Shown in pieces: positions 35,640 to 46,878 of a stretch of 64,000 nucleotides of DNA. The stretch's first letter is position 1, and every line of letters begins with the position of its first letter. The position numbers were made by a program, and so were the translations under genes. The stretch is from assembly GCA_051294375.1 (NCBI GenBank), contig CM119270.1, positions 2,656,059 to 2,720,058 of the forward strand, written 5' to 3'. This DNA is from Paraspadella gotoi (taxonomy: Eukaryota > Chaetognatha). The notes beneath the pieces were generated by a model. It made no database searches. It saw only the letters and a list, made by a program, of their open reading frames with translations, and was not told the DNA's origin.

Positions 35640-36806
35640 GAGAGAGAGGGAAAGTGGACAGCCTCTGGACAGCCGCTCAGAGCTGAACTCGTTTATTAAA
35701 GAATCCTGAATAGTCGTCGAACTCCTTTCCTTTCTATAATTAAATATTTAAAATAAATACTTGGGTAAAGTCATATAAAAATTTTTTGTGTAATTTGAAA
35801 GTATTAATTAAAAATGTATAAAATCCTTTGACTTGTTCCCAAACTAAATTTGTTGACTCACCCCCTTGAGAGGGGCTTCCCCTCTACTTACAGCAAGAAA
35901 AAAATAATCAAGAGAGAGAGAGAGAGAAAGATGTGAGAGAGAGATAGAGAAAGCGGACCGCCCTGCAGAGCTGAACTCGTTTCACGGAATCCTGAAGTCA
36001 GGGGCCAAACTCTTTTCCTCGTCTACTACTTAAATTAAATATTTAAAAAATCCTCAATTATTGTGCATGTTAGCCTCCCACTTCTTATCCATAATTTTGA
36101 TCGTCCAATTTTTTTTTTTACTCTATAGGTCTACCGGATCTTCAGAATCAAGAAATTGCATCTACTCTGCTGATCACATCAGAGGGACATAGCTACGGCC
36201 TATATTAGGTTGAGTTGAGCAGCGCGTTTCCATTACTAAATTCTATCTTGAAGTTCTCACCCCAGCTCTGACGGATGCGCATAGTAGCCGTTCCACCCTA
36301 TTTAGCAAAGACACTCTAAAAGAGAGAGAGAACACGACGACCGCAACTGAGAGTCAGGATCACATATTAATAAGAGGAGATATACGAGCAAGGAAGTCGA
36401 TACCGCCCGACTAGGTCCCGCTGGGACTGTAGATGCAACAAGCATTGTCAGCTAGCACGGAAAAAAGTAGAGACCTGGAGAAAAGCTCAACAGCCCTTTT
36501 ACTCTTTCTTATTAAGTAAGTACCTATGGCGCCCGAGGTAGCGCGAACTCCTCCCAATCTGAAGGACTCGGGTTCGCGCCCTTGTGATTCATACAAGAAA
36601 AGCGGAAAAAAAGAAAAAGGAAAAAAAGGGAGAATGGATGGTAAACTGCTGACGTCGTCTTCAATATTGGTGAGTCCACAATATATAAATATAAAAATTT
36701 TTTTGGTAAAAAAAAAAAAGAGAGAGAGAGAGAGAAAGAAGCTGGACGACGCTGCACGACGCTGCAGAGCCAGAACTCGTTTTTAGACAAATCAGAAGAA
36801 ACAGTG
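35640..36806. repeat. three copies of a dispersed GCAGAGCTGAACTCGTTT repeat
   Basis: Similar blocks start with a GA tract, then AGCnGACnGCC, CAGAGCTGAACTCGTTT and a following AATCnTGAA. They lie at about 35645-35760, 35930-36055 and 36715-36810 (the last is more diverged, GCAGAGCCAGAACTCG). The first two also share a TAAATTAAATATTTAAAA-like tail. This suggests a local repeat family. Confidence 0.65.
36524..36596 (+). other. tRNA-like or SINE-like fragment (A and B box words)
   Basis: TGGCGCCCGAGGTAGCGC resembles a tRNA D-arm/A box with a GCGC/GCGC stem, and GGGTTCGCGCCC about 45 bases later resembles a T-arm/B box. The anticodon and acceptor stems do not form convincingly, so I do not call a functional tRNA. 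A tRNA-derived SINE head is possible. Confidence 0.3.
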
Positions 36807-37335
36807 ACTGAGAAAAAAAGAGAGAGAAAGAGAGAGCGACATATAATTAAAAGAAAGAGAGAGGGAAAGAGACATATAATTAAAAGGTTTTTGTTTTGTA
36901 AATAAAACATAAACAAATAGGAATATTGATATGAAACATGGGAATTTTAAAGATCTTGATGATTAGAAGCCATATATAAATTTTCAATTCCCTATGATAT
37001 CACACTTTTAGAAGCCATGATTGCAAAAAAGCGTGACGCAGACGACGACGACGACTACGGCACAAAGAAGCCAAAGCGAATTATTATAGAGACAGGACCG
37101 GCTTCGCCCGGTCTGTCTCGATAAAAAGATAATCTAAAGATGTTGACACATTATCAACAGGATACGGGATAGTTGTACATTGTGTTTTAAACCTATCATT
37201 ATACTATAATACTATAATAATATAAATTAAATGTTCTCACGACATTTTCCTCACTCTTTGACTAACCTTCCATCTCTGCGTCCGACCCGACCCGCGTTTT
37301 TTCCTTATTCTTCTCCCTTCGTCTCCCATAAATGA

Positions 37336-37337
<2 letters not shown>

Positions 37338-37389
<52 letters not shown>

Positions 37390-37425
37390 CTCGTCCTCGT
37401 CGTCGTCGTTGTCGTCGTCGTCAGT
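37338..37425. repeat. (TCG)n trinucleotide array
   Basis: About 28 TCG/TCC/TTG triplets. All three frames stay open on both strands (poly-Ser, poly-Arg/Val, poly-Thr/Asp), explaining several spurious ORFs. Confidence 0.9.
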
Positions 37426-37511
37426 GCTACTCGTTTTCTATGCAAAGTTGCGCCATAAAGAATTAGTTTTTCCATACAATTCAATGTTTTCCCGAGAATG
37501 TTCGCACGGAG

Positions 37512-37562
37512 AGAAAGAGAGAGAGAGGGAGGAGAGAGAAGAGAGAGAGAGAGAGAGAGAGT

Positions 37563-37592
<30 letters not shown>
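37512..37592. repeat. interrupted (GA)n tract
   Basis: GA runs broken by GGGAGG and AGTAGA. Confidence 0.85.
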
Positions 37593-37599
<7 letters not shown>

Positions 37600-38257
37600 G
37601 GAAGGTGGAGATATACAGGAAGTATGAAGGACGTCAAAATGCGTGATGGAATTATAAGACTGAAGAAAAGAAAAATAAACAGAAAGAAAGAACAAAAGAA
37701 CGAAAGAAAATAAAAAAAAACCAGAAAAAACCAAAAAACAAAGGGTGACAAAACAAGGATTTCTATTTTTTAAACTCAATTATCAATAAATTTAACTTCT
37801 CGCTCTTTCTCATGTTTCTTAAAAATGTTTTTGAATATTTTTTTTTAAAATTTTGGAAGTTAAAAAAAAACAACAAAACAAAACAATGAAAAAAAAATAA
37901 AAAACGTAGAGAAAACTTCTTCAAGTTTCGCGTCTTGGGACTCAAGTGGGCGTGACAAACTCCCCCCCCCCGTCCCCCTCTCTCTCACAGACTCGTCATC
38001 GTCATCGATCGTCGTCGTTCGTCGTCGTCGTTTCAGCGGCGCCGGTCGCGGCCGACGGAGGCGCCTCTTGCGGTTGTCAAAGGCGCCACTCGACGCGACG
38101 AAACGAGATGAAAAAGCGCGCCTTTTTTTTGGCGCGAGGAGAGAGAGACGCCGCCGAAATGAGCGCCGCGCCGACGACGACGACGCCGACGAAAGAAGAA
38201 AACGCGAGATTCAATTTATCATTCATCGTCTGCTGGTACGTCATCGAGAGCGTCAAT

Positions 38258-38295
<38 letters not shown>

Positions 38296-38397
38296 AGAGA
38301 GAGAGAGAGAGAGAGGAAGAGAGTTGAGAAGAGAGAGAGGAGAGAGAAGGAGAGAAGGAGAGAGAGTAAAAGCGCCATTCGTAACGGGCGAGTTCTT

Positions 38398-38439
<42 letters not shown>

Positions 38440-38440
38440 C
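38258..38440. repeat. (GA)n - loop - (CT)n giant hairpin
   Basis: A GA tract ends in GAGAGAGTAAA. After about 24 bases (loop at about 38371-38394) the sequence TTTACTCTCTCTC starts a pure CT tract. The non-repeat AGTAAA/TTTACT edge also pairs, so the two arms form a real inverted repeat of more than 40 bp. Confidence 0.8.
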
Positions 38441-38574
38441 CCCTCTTCGCTCTAACGCGAAACAAGAGTTAACGCTCCATTCTTCTCCTTCTCGAACAAA
38501 TGAGCAACGGAAATGAAAGCGCAATCGAACTGAACCATGAAGAATGAGCGTCGTAGAGGAAATAAAGCGGGCGT

Positions 38575-38752
38575 TGGGGAGAGAGAAGAGAGATAGAGAG
38601 AGCAGAAAGAAGAGAGAGAGAGAGAGAAGAGAGAGAGGAGAAGAGAAGATGACGAGAGGAGAGAGAAGAGGAAAGAGAGAGAGAGAGAGACGAGAGAGAG
38701 AGACGAGAAGAGAGAGAAGACGAGAGAGGAGAGAGAAGAGAGAGACGAAATC
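38575..38752. repeat. interrupted (GA)n tract
   Basis: About 180 bases of purine with GA and AGAGACGAGA variants. Confidence 0.85.
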
Positions 38753-39124
38753 TTCTCAACAACGGCAACGACAACTACAATCAAGTCTTTATATCGCAAA
38801 TATAGCGCCATCTAATGCACGGTCCATTTCATTCTTTCGCGCCACCGTCATTAAGTTTATAAAACAAAAATTAGGGTGGGGAGAATCGTCGAACAATTGG
38901 ATCTCGTTCTAGTTTACATACGGGTGCGCGTGGAGGTGGAAGGGTGGCGGGAGTGAAATGTGGAGGGAGGTCTCTGGGGAAGACAATAAGAATAAGGGAC
39001 GAATCTTTATCATCCTCGGATGTCATTAAAATCTACATCCAATGAGTAAATCGTTTTTTTTTAGTTTAATTAAAATTATTTATTATTATTATGTACATGG
39101 TAACGAAAGACTATAAAAGTTCAT

Positions 39125-39206
39125 TGCGAAAGAAGAGGAAGAAGAAGAAGAAGAGGAAGCAGAAGAAGAAGAAGAAGAGGAAGAAGAAGAAGAAAAAGAA
39201 GAAGCC
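39125..39206. repeat. (GAA)n / GAGGAA purine tract
   Basis: GAA triplets broken by GAGGAA and GCAGAA. Purine-only apart from a few bases. Confidence 0.85.
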
Positions 39207-39597
39207 AAAACCTTTAGATTGGGAGGAGAATGATTTGTTTCCTGCACCAATGAACACTGAGACCGATTAATGGATTTTCAACCACCAAACCTTTTCAGTT
39301 TTTAGGCTAAAAAAAATGTTTTTCTTTTAGTTTTTTGCTCTGTTGTTTTTGTTTATTTTTGTCGATGGGGAACAACAATAACACACACACAAAAAAAATG
39401 GAAAAAATGTTCTCGTCTTGAAGTCTCTCGACTCGACAGAGAAAAGTGGATTGTGGAGCAAAACAAAAAAGTCAATATCTCAGTTGACCAACGAGGGTCA
39501 GACTCAAGCTTTGTTTCAAAGTTTGGAGGTCGAAGGTTTTTCGAGGTCATCTGAGGTCAGAGGATTCTGTCTTCTCTGTTTTCTCTTTTTTTTGAGA

Positions 39598-39766
39598 AGA
39601 GGGAGAGAAGAGAGAAAAAACACGAGAGAGAGAGGGAGCGGAGAGAGACAGAGAGAGGGAGATGAGAAGAGAGATAGAGAGAGAGAGAGAGAGATGAGAG
39701 AGGAAGAGATGAGAGAAAGAGAGAGAGAGAGAGTAGAGAGAGAGAGAGAGAGAGAGAGAGACGGTC
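39598..39766. repeat. interrupted (GA)n tract
   Basis: Purine tract in several GA blocks, generating Arg/Glu and Ser/Leu frames on the two strands. Confidence 0.85.
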
Positions 39767-40329
39767 TCCCTTTCGCAACCATTGCCGCAAATTTTATAAT
39801 GTTTACTCGTCGAGAGCGAATTGGTTGGGGCGCGCCTCCGCCGCCTCCGCCGCCATCTTGCGAATAGGATTCGAAGCGGCGCGTCTCTCGCGGGGAAAAG
39901 GGGGCGGGCGGGTGACCCTGAACGGAATGAGTTATGAAAACGGTGCCCGCGAGGCGGCGTTGCAAGAGGGGCGTCGTTGCAGCAGTTGCACGCTCAACTG
40001 GAGTCAACGTTGCTCATTAATTTGCTTACTCCTTTCTTTATTATCAATTTTTTATTTGTACCGCGGTAACGGTTCACTTTAAGACCTTGAAAGCGATTTA
40101 CATGTATTGGCGCAGCCACTAGTCTTTCTTTTTAACTAAAATTGGCTTCAGGTTTGACGACAAAGAATTGACGGCTTTTTCAGTTTCGTCAACAATAATA
40201 TTAGTTTTTCTTCAGCTCATTAGTTTAAGAATTTAAACTTTAAAATAGTTTTTGTCCTTATCTTAATCAGAGCAAATGATTTTCATTCTCTACTGATGCC
40301 ACTTCACCACAATCTCAATCCTTCATTCT

Positions 40330-40645
40330 CTCTTCCAATCTTCTTTTTTTCCCATCTCCTCCCGGCCTCTTCCCATCTCCTCCCTCATCTTCCCATCCTC
40401 TCCCTCATCTTCCATCTCCTCCCTCCTTTCCCATCTTTCTCCCTCCTCTTCCCATCTCCTCCCTCTTCTTCTCATCTCCTCCTCCTCTTCCCATATTCTC
40501 CTCCTCTTCCCATCTCCTCCCTCTTCTTCTCATCTCCTCCTTCTCTTCCCATCTCCTCCCTCATCTTCCCATCTCCTCCCTCCTCTTTCCCATCTCCTCC
40601 CTCCTCTTCCCATCTCCTCCCTCCTCTTCCCATCTCTTATTCCCC
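40330..40645. repeat. about 20-bp minisatellite (TCTTCCCATCTCCTCCCTCC)n
   Basis: About 14-15 units of a pyrimidine-rich 19-21-base repeat with the constant word CCCATCTCCTCC. The last three units are nearly identical, the early ones more varied, suggesting recent expansion at the 3' end. Confidence 0.88.
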
Positions 40646-40724
40646 CACTCCCCCCCTTTCCCGCTAAACGTTGAGCAATTAACAGAAATGACTAACGGAG
40701 TCGCGGCTTTTTTCCGTCGCCACC

Positions 40725-40858
40725 GCGACAATGACGACGACGACGACAATGACGACGACAATGACGGCGACGTCGGCGGAGGCTGCGGCGGCGGCTGCGG
40801 AGACAGAGAGGAAAACGACGACGACGACGACGACATCGACGACGACGAAGCAGGAGCC
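40725..40858. repeat. (GAC)n-rich tract
   Basis: GACGACGACAAT-type triplets with a GGCGGCTGCGG interruption give acidic poly-Asp frames. I do not count the 85-codon frame over it (40688-40945) as a gene because its content is almost all repeat. Confidence 0.75.
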
Positions 40859-42432
40859 GCGATTCCAATTCCCGAGTCCCGAGGCTCGGGATTCGTTAGG
40901 GATGACGTCGAAATATCAAATTCGGCAACAAAAAGTCTTGATTAATTGAGTCAATTTAAAAGAAAAGTGTCGATAAAACGTCTCCCTTTAAAACCAGTTT
41001 TCTTTCATATAAAGTCTCTTTTCACAATGACGCGTCGGGTTAATTCACAAAAAAAAAAGATCTCGTATTTTTTTAGGGTCGGGGTCACAATCGAGTTCTT
41101 CACTAACGTCGGAAAGAAACCGCGCTCGGTAATGAAGTGATGTATCACCAATACCATGCTAATGAGGTAAAGGCTTTGTTACCGAAGGGAAAGAGAATTA
41201 AGAAACGCAGGTTTCGGCTTTTCGCGCGACATATGGCCGCGGGGCGCGGAAGGGGGAAGAGGGGGGGGCAGCGTAGCGTGAGAGAGAGAGAGGGGCGGTG
41301 ATCTAGGAAGTTTGGGACATCGAGGTGTGCCCTTGGAGGTTAAACAAGATTGAGGGGCGACTTGGGATGGAACTAAAGATGGTAACTTTGGAAATTGGGA
41401 GATCGAGAGACGATGGTCTCGATATATACGTTGGCCTGCGTGGAGAGGCGTTCGGTCCGCGCGGGAACGCATTCCGGTCCGCACAGGGGCGCGCGTTCAG
41501 ACCGCACAGGGAGACCTTGAGCGATCGAGGCGTGAGTTTGGGATTCGATCGATGGATCAAGACGAGAGACGATAAGGGATTTATTTTTTTTTTTGGGGGG
41601 GGGAGAGGGAGATGAAGAAGGGAAAAGAAGAGACAAATCGTTTCGTTGTCATTTGATTCCTACAGGAACTCGTTTGGGTTTGCCACGCCAAAAAATAAAA
41701 TTTAAAAAAAAATAATGATTCGGAAATTGAACATCGTAAGTTGTGTATGTTATAATAAATGTCTCAACAAATTTACAATTTTTTTTTCATTTAGAAAACA
41801 ATCCCAGGCCCACCTCCTCCTAAAAAAATAATCTATCCCCGCTCTTCCTCTTTCGATTAGCCGACGATTGTTCGAAACAAAAACAGGGGTTTAGAAGAGA
41901 GCGATACTCAAAATATCCCGCGCTTCCCGGAGATTCTTTTTTTTAAAGAAAAAAACATTGGATTCCATTGTGGCGATTATGATTAAAGGCTCCACCCATA
42001 AGAGAGCCTTTTTCAACAACATCGGAGACCAAAAAGACAAAGTTGAAGTGGACGAGGCCGAGGGCGTCTTCGGGCTCAAAAGGCTCAAGAAGTTGGACTC
42101 GTTTCATTGGAGATGGTCGCAGAGTTCACGGATTAAAGATTGTCAAGGTACGGCCAGGGGTTTGATTAAAACGGGAAAAAGAAAAGCTTGCCTATTGTTT
42201 AATAATTTTATGATTATGGAATTCGCTCTCCTTTCGTCCGATCGTTTTTGGGCGTTGTTCCTTTGTTTAATCTATAAATCGAGTTTCCTTGGCTGGAGTC
42301 TGTAATGACCTCTATGGTTGAAAAAAACAATAGAACAGTTTGTGTTACGTACTAACTTCAATTGAGTTGATCTTGGGCGGTTTGTTTTTTTCTGAGTAAG
42401 GCATAGAATAATGATTACAATTGACTAGCACC

Positions 42433-42438
42433 TTTATT
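42433..42438 (-). terminator. polyadenylation signal of SPAG6
   Basis: AATAAA on the minus strand, 89 bases downstream of the SPAG6 stop codon. Confidence 0.65.
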
Positions 42439-42526
42439 GTGATACCTTATTGCGACAGAAGAAAGAATGAATATGTACACAAAGACGGATTATTAAAAAA
42501 AAAGCCATTCATTTTTTAATTCCCTT

Positions 42527-44778
42527 TTAATTAATTGGCTGATACTGTTCGACCCGGTCCAGTAGTTGCTCCGAATACCCGGGTGAGTAATACTTGACGA
42601 TCTCCTCCGGGTAGCAGCTGTTGATGGCGCTGACGTACTCGGCCAACGCCGTTCCAGGTTCCATCTTTATCTCCTGCACTTTTTTGAGTCCACCGGAAGT
42701 GACGAACAGGCGACGCGCTTTGGGGTCGTTGGGTAAAACCTTAGGCGAGAAAAAAAGAGATAGAGATAGAGACTCTTTTCAAAATTAGATCGACCATTGT
42801 CGATCCCACCTTGGAGAATTGTCCGACGACGTGCTTGAGGATGTTGGGCGGGGCATCGTGGAGGAGCGGTTCGAGCGCCGTCAAGTAGACGCACTTTTGA
42901 AGAACGTTCTTCAACGCTCGTTTAGACTTTGTTTGCAGATCCTCGGAGGCGTCTGAAGGGATTGTTGACAGATTGTTTAACGATGGCCTTGCGAAATGCG
43001 TGACCAAAATTGACTTACCCGCTCTGAGGTAGCACTGCAGTAGCTTGGGTAGGACAGTCGCCATCGCGACGGCTTTGGCGTGTTCCGGGGTGTGGCGTCC
43101 GATCTGACCCAGGGCCCAAGCAGCCGCCGCCTGAATGTGGTCTTCAACTTCCTCTGCTGCGCGTTTTAAATGAATTAAAATTTAATTTAAAACTTTGCTC
43201 GATTTTTTGGGCTGAAATTGAGATTTCTTAACATTAATAGTCCTTACCCAGAGTGATGGCGAGTTGCGTGACGCCCTTGGAGACGATGACGGCCAGAGCG
43301 AGGTTCTCGGAATGAGCGGCGACGTAACCCAGCATCATGACGCCGGGGAGACGAACGTTGCCTTTGCTCTCGCCGACGTAGTCGACGACGGCGGCGACGC
43401 CGCCCGCGTTGACGACCAGTTGGGCCAGCTCCGGGGTGTGCTTTACGATCTCCCTTTTTTTTTGTATGGAAGTTGCGTGTGTTTTATTAAACAATTTATT
43501 TTTTTATTTTTTATTTTATTTTTATTTTTTTATTCATTCATTCATTCATTCATTCATTCATTTATTCATTAATTAATTCAGCCACGACTACATACAAAAA
43601 TACAATCATTTTTCCATTTAATCATTCATTTTTTCCCACCGACTCGCCTGATAAGCGTGGCGCAGTTTTTTCGGACGTACTCGTCCTGATCCTTGAGACA
43701 AGTGAGGATCGCCGGAAAGATCTCGGCCTCGACGACCATCTCGGCGAGGTCGACGGAATGCTTGGAGATTTGACTCAGAGCCGAGAAGACTTGTCGCTTC
43801 AGCTTGGCGTCGGGATTGAGGATCATCTTGGGAGGAAATTAAGAGTTCTGACCTTCTGGCTTTATTGTACTTTAAGATGATACATTTAGTTTACATTTAC
43901 AGATATCGATCAAAGATAGCTTTCCGAGCCCAGGTTCTTTGTAAATTGATAAATCTATATATTGGTCTATTTGAAATAGAGATTGATGAAAAACGATTGA
44001 GCAATGAAAATATTTCTCTGTTCTCATCTCCATCAAAAATCTAAACCCACCTGAGCCAAATGGGCGATGACCCCGGCATCGACGACGGTTTGCGCCAGTT
44101 CGGGCGAATGTTTGCAGATGTCGCTCAGAGCGGAGGCGGCGATTCGCTTGAGCGAAATCTCCGGCTCTTGAATGCAGAGAACGAGCAAGGGAACGGCGCC
44201 CGCGTCCACCACGGCCTGAGAGAGCTCGGCGTTGTGACGGGCGATGTAACCCAAGGCCCAGGCGGCGGCCTCTTTGACCCCGGGGTCGAACTCCTCGAGG
44301 CAGATGACGAGAGCGTCGAGGGCGCCGCACTCGACGACCGATTGGGCGAGCGGCGGGGAATGTTTGGCCACGGCGCGAAGGACGAACGCCGCCGCCTTTT
44401 TGTAGAAACGGTTCTGCTCCGCCAACGAGTAGACCAGCTGTTTTTTTTGTTGGAGAGTGTGGAACAAGTTAAAACTACTTTATTTCTTAACGAGAATAAA
44501 GAGAGGAGTCGTCTAACCTGAGGGAGAATGTCCCCCCTAACGACAGCTTCCGCGAGGTCGTCATTGTAATTTGCCAGGCGTCCGAGAGCCAGAGCGGCCG
44601 TCTGCTGAATGGTGGGTACGACGTCCAACAATAGCGGACGCAGAAGCGACATAACGCCGGCGTTTTGCAGCGTCTCGATGTTTTGCGGTCGCATGGCCAG
44701 ATCGGACACCGTCTGGACGAAATTCGACCGAGCCTTTTGGTACTGCTCGAACACTTGCAGAACTTGGCGCGAACTCAT
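42527..44778 (-). CDS. SPAG6: sperm-associated antigen 6 (PF16), axonemal central-pair armadillo protein
   Basis: SPAG6/PF16 binds the C1 microtubule of the ciliary and flagellar central pair and is needed for motility. Exons on the minus strand: 44778-44518, 44437-44051, 43826-43648, 43453-43248, 43156-43019, 42952-42810, 42739-42527 (stop TAA). All phases match, giving 508 residues; human SPAG6 has 509. The start MSSRQVLQVFEQYQKAR and the end YYSPGYSEQLL...VEQYQPIN are family hallmarks. Between them lie armadillo repeats with recurring motifs such as AAAWALGYIARHN, ALSDICKHSPELAQ and AAAWALGQIGRHTPEH. The sequence looks intact and conserved from end to end. Oddities: intron 3 starts with GC (CAG|GCGAGT) instead of GT, and its acceptor AG follows a run of nine A rather than pyrimidines. 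The gene is divergent from eIF5, 3.6 kb away. Confidence 0.97.
43500..43580. repeat. T-rich and (ATTC)n repeats in SPAG6 intron 3
   Basis: A T/A-rich run followed by about seven ATTC units occupies the middle of the GC-AG intron of SPAG6. Confidence 0.85.
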
Positions 44779-45213
44779 TGTTTAGGCTTGTCTATTTCTT
44801 CTCAAACTTAACCTAAATTCTAAACCTGGTGACCTGCGAAATGAGAATAGAATACATCAATTTTAATTTTTAGGTATATATCCTTTAATATATCCTTTAA
44901 ATAGAAATCTACTATGAAATTTAATTCAATAGGGACGGGGGTTCAAAACTTTAGTCTCGAAGTTTACTTTTAGGTAAAAAAAGAATTTTTTAAAAAAGGT
45001 CGATTTTAATGCTTTTATTATTCCTATTAAAATTACAATATTACTATATAATGATAACATTTTTTTTGATTCAATCATAACTTTTTTTGGTGGATTCTGA
45101 TAGAGCATAAAAAGTTTTTATGTTTTCTTGGTCAAAATTAAGAAAAAGTAATAAAATTATCGAAAGATGACGATGATGATGATGATGATGGTGATGAGTA
45201 TAAATATTTTTTA

Positions 45214-45283
45214 ATGAAATTGGTACAACCAATATAAAAATTATCCATTCATTTAATAAATAAGCTATCTTGCCCCTGACTTT
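45214..45283. repeat. GAAATTGGTACAACCAAT repeat, copy 1
   Basis: Contains a palindrome (ATTGGT-ACA-ACCAAT) followed by ATAAAAATTATCCATTCATTTAATAAATA. Related to 46805-46836, 58052-58116 and 62608-62655. Probably the end of a small transposable element. Confidence 0.65.
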
Positions 45284-45744
45284 GGACAGGCTTTGGTGGT
45301 TTAAGGCCTCCATCACTCTTACAAGACTCTTACAAGATAATATTTTTCACCCACTTATGATCAAAATAACGAAAAAAGAATTATACTTTGTGTAGACAAC
45401 TTTTTTGCAAGCTACCCGAATCTTATCTTAAAAATAAAAAAAATCATAAAAAAAATTTTTGCCTTTCCTATTTATAAATAAATATTAAAAAAATTAAAAT
45501 ATGGAGTATGGAGTAATCTTAAAATTTTTTGTCTATTACAATTTTTTTAAAAATGTTTAAATTTTCGTTTGAGCAGGTGTTTAATTCAAATTTCTCAACC
45601 ACCTTACTGAGTGAGGCTCCCCCTACTTTAATATTTGTATTGCGTTTAATTGTTCATATTTTTGTCTCGTTGTTTTTAAGGCGTGAGTTTTAAATTTTAA
45701 ACCATTCGATTTTCGTTTTAGTGATCGTTTATAACACCATAACG

Positions 45745-46061
45745 ATTGGAATAGCAGGACTTCGTTGTTAAACATTATATCAAAAGTAAGTGTATAAGTT
45801 TCTATGGCAACAGGCTTATGTCGAGATAAGCTGATTCTGATTGGTTGACCAAAGGTTAAATTTTTTTTGATAAACCTCATATGTCTCTGATTGGTTGTCA
45901 TAAAAGTAAGTTGTGTTTCACAGTCCCAATTGGTCATCCATATGAAAACTAACAAATTGATTGGTCGAGGAGACTTTTTACGTTTTCTGAAAATAAATTA
46001 TGGTCACTCTCATTTTCTTTTCGCTGATTAGTCCGTTTCCGAAATGCAGCTCGTTGATTGG
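45745..46061. promoter_or_regulatory. cluster of six CCAAT boxes (NF-Y type)
   Basis: ATTGG (CCAAT on the minus strand) occurs at 45745, 45840, 45892, 45929, 45960 and 46057. Two have the wider NF-Y consensus TGATTGGTTG, and others read TTGATTGGTC and TTGATTGGCTG. All six are in the same orientation with 31-97-base spacing. NF-Y clusters are typical of housekeeping and cell-cycle promoters. A plausible 5' exon with donor TTAG|GTAAGC ends about 190 bases further right, so the promoter may fire rightward towards eIF5. Function is inferred. Confidence 0.5.
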
Positions 46062-46804
46062 CTGTAATCGTGCATCTGCTTGTGAAATCTCCCGGATGTG
46101 GTTGCCTTATAATTGTGACTGTTCTTCCACGTTGTCTTCGCTTCTTTCGCCTCTCGGTTTTTCCTCTTCTCGAAAAAGCCACACGTTTCTCCGGCGTGCT
46201 ACTCTATTGATGCAATTTCTCCATTTTATCCTGTAATTCAAGCTGTTAGGTAAGCATAGATATGGATTGTGACGTGGTTGGTAAAATTTCATATTTTGCT
46301 TTTCAATTTAATAAATTTGTTGGGAATCGCCGCTGGCGAAAACCTTAAATGTTGTATTGTTGGACTTTTGCAATACCTTTTCGTCATATGCGTTTGTGCC
46401 TTTAGCTGATTCATGGCCCCTTATCGTTGGCATCGACGATGTGATCATTTATCGAAATTTTCATTTTCCTACTTAATTAATAAATATCCCTATTTTTTAA
46501 TGTATAATCCTTAACCACAATTGATTTCTACACCTGAAGGCGTTAATTTTATTTTAATTGATATGTTCTTGTTGAATTTAGTCCTGTAAATGTATTCTTA
46601 GCACAAACCATGTATTGAAAGCTACAGAATGCTATTTGTCAATTCTGTTAAGGTTTATAGGTTTAGCAGAAGGGTTTCTGGGAATTTGTGGTTAATAACT
46701 AGTCTATTCTGAAAAGAGTCGTATTGAATGCTCAGTTTTAACGCTAAGTTTTCATTTTAAAATGTTGTTATTGTAGAAATCCCGTCTTGAAATTAGGTAT
46801 TGTT

Positions 46805-46836
46805 TTATGAAATTGGTACAACCAATATAAAAATTA
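46805..46836. repeat. GAAATTGGTACAACCAAT repeat, copy 2
   Basis: TATGAAATTGGTACAACCAA and the following TATAAAAATTA match copy 1 (45214) almost exactly and end 43 bases before the MITE-like element. Confidence 0.7.
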
Positions 46837-46878
46837 AAGCCTCAATAATTATTTGAGTTATAAAGCTTTTATTATTAA

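Larger units (their letters stand above)
30362..42526. other. repeat-rich gene desert
   Basis: About 12 kb with no chain of coding exons that I can support. Open frames are made of Ser/Leu, Glu/Arg/Lys, Asp or Thr repeats from CT/GA and GAC/GTC tracts. The region holds many dinucleotide tracts, a TCG trinucleotide array, several minisatellites, a dispersed repeat near 35.6-36.8 kb and a tRNA-like fragment. One segment at about 41958-42150 has an unbiased open frame followed by a possible donor (TCAAG|GTACGG), but I find no partner exon. The GC-rich pieces at 38.0-38.2 and 39.8-40.0 kb could be promoters or 5' exons. Confidence 0.6.

Noticed and set aside
37946-38455. 169-codon plus frame starting MGVTNSPPPSP
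   Set aside because: Its second half is GA/CT repeat (poly Arg/Glu then Ser/Leu), and the first part has no recognisable content or splice partners.
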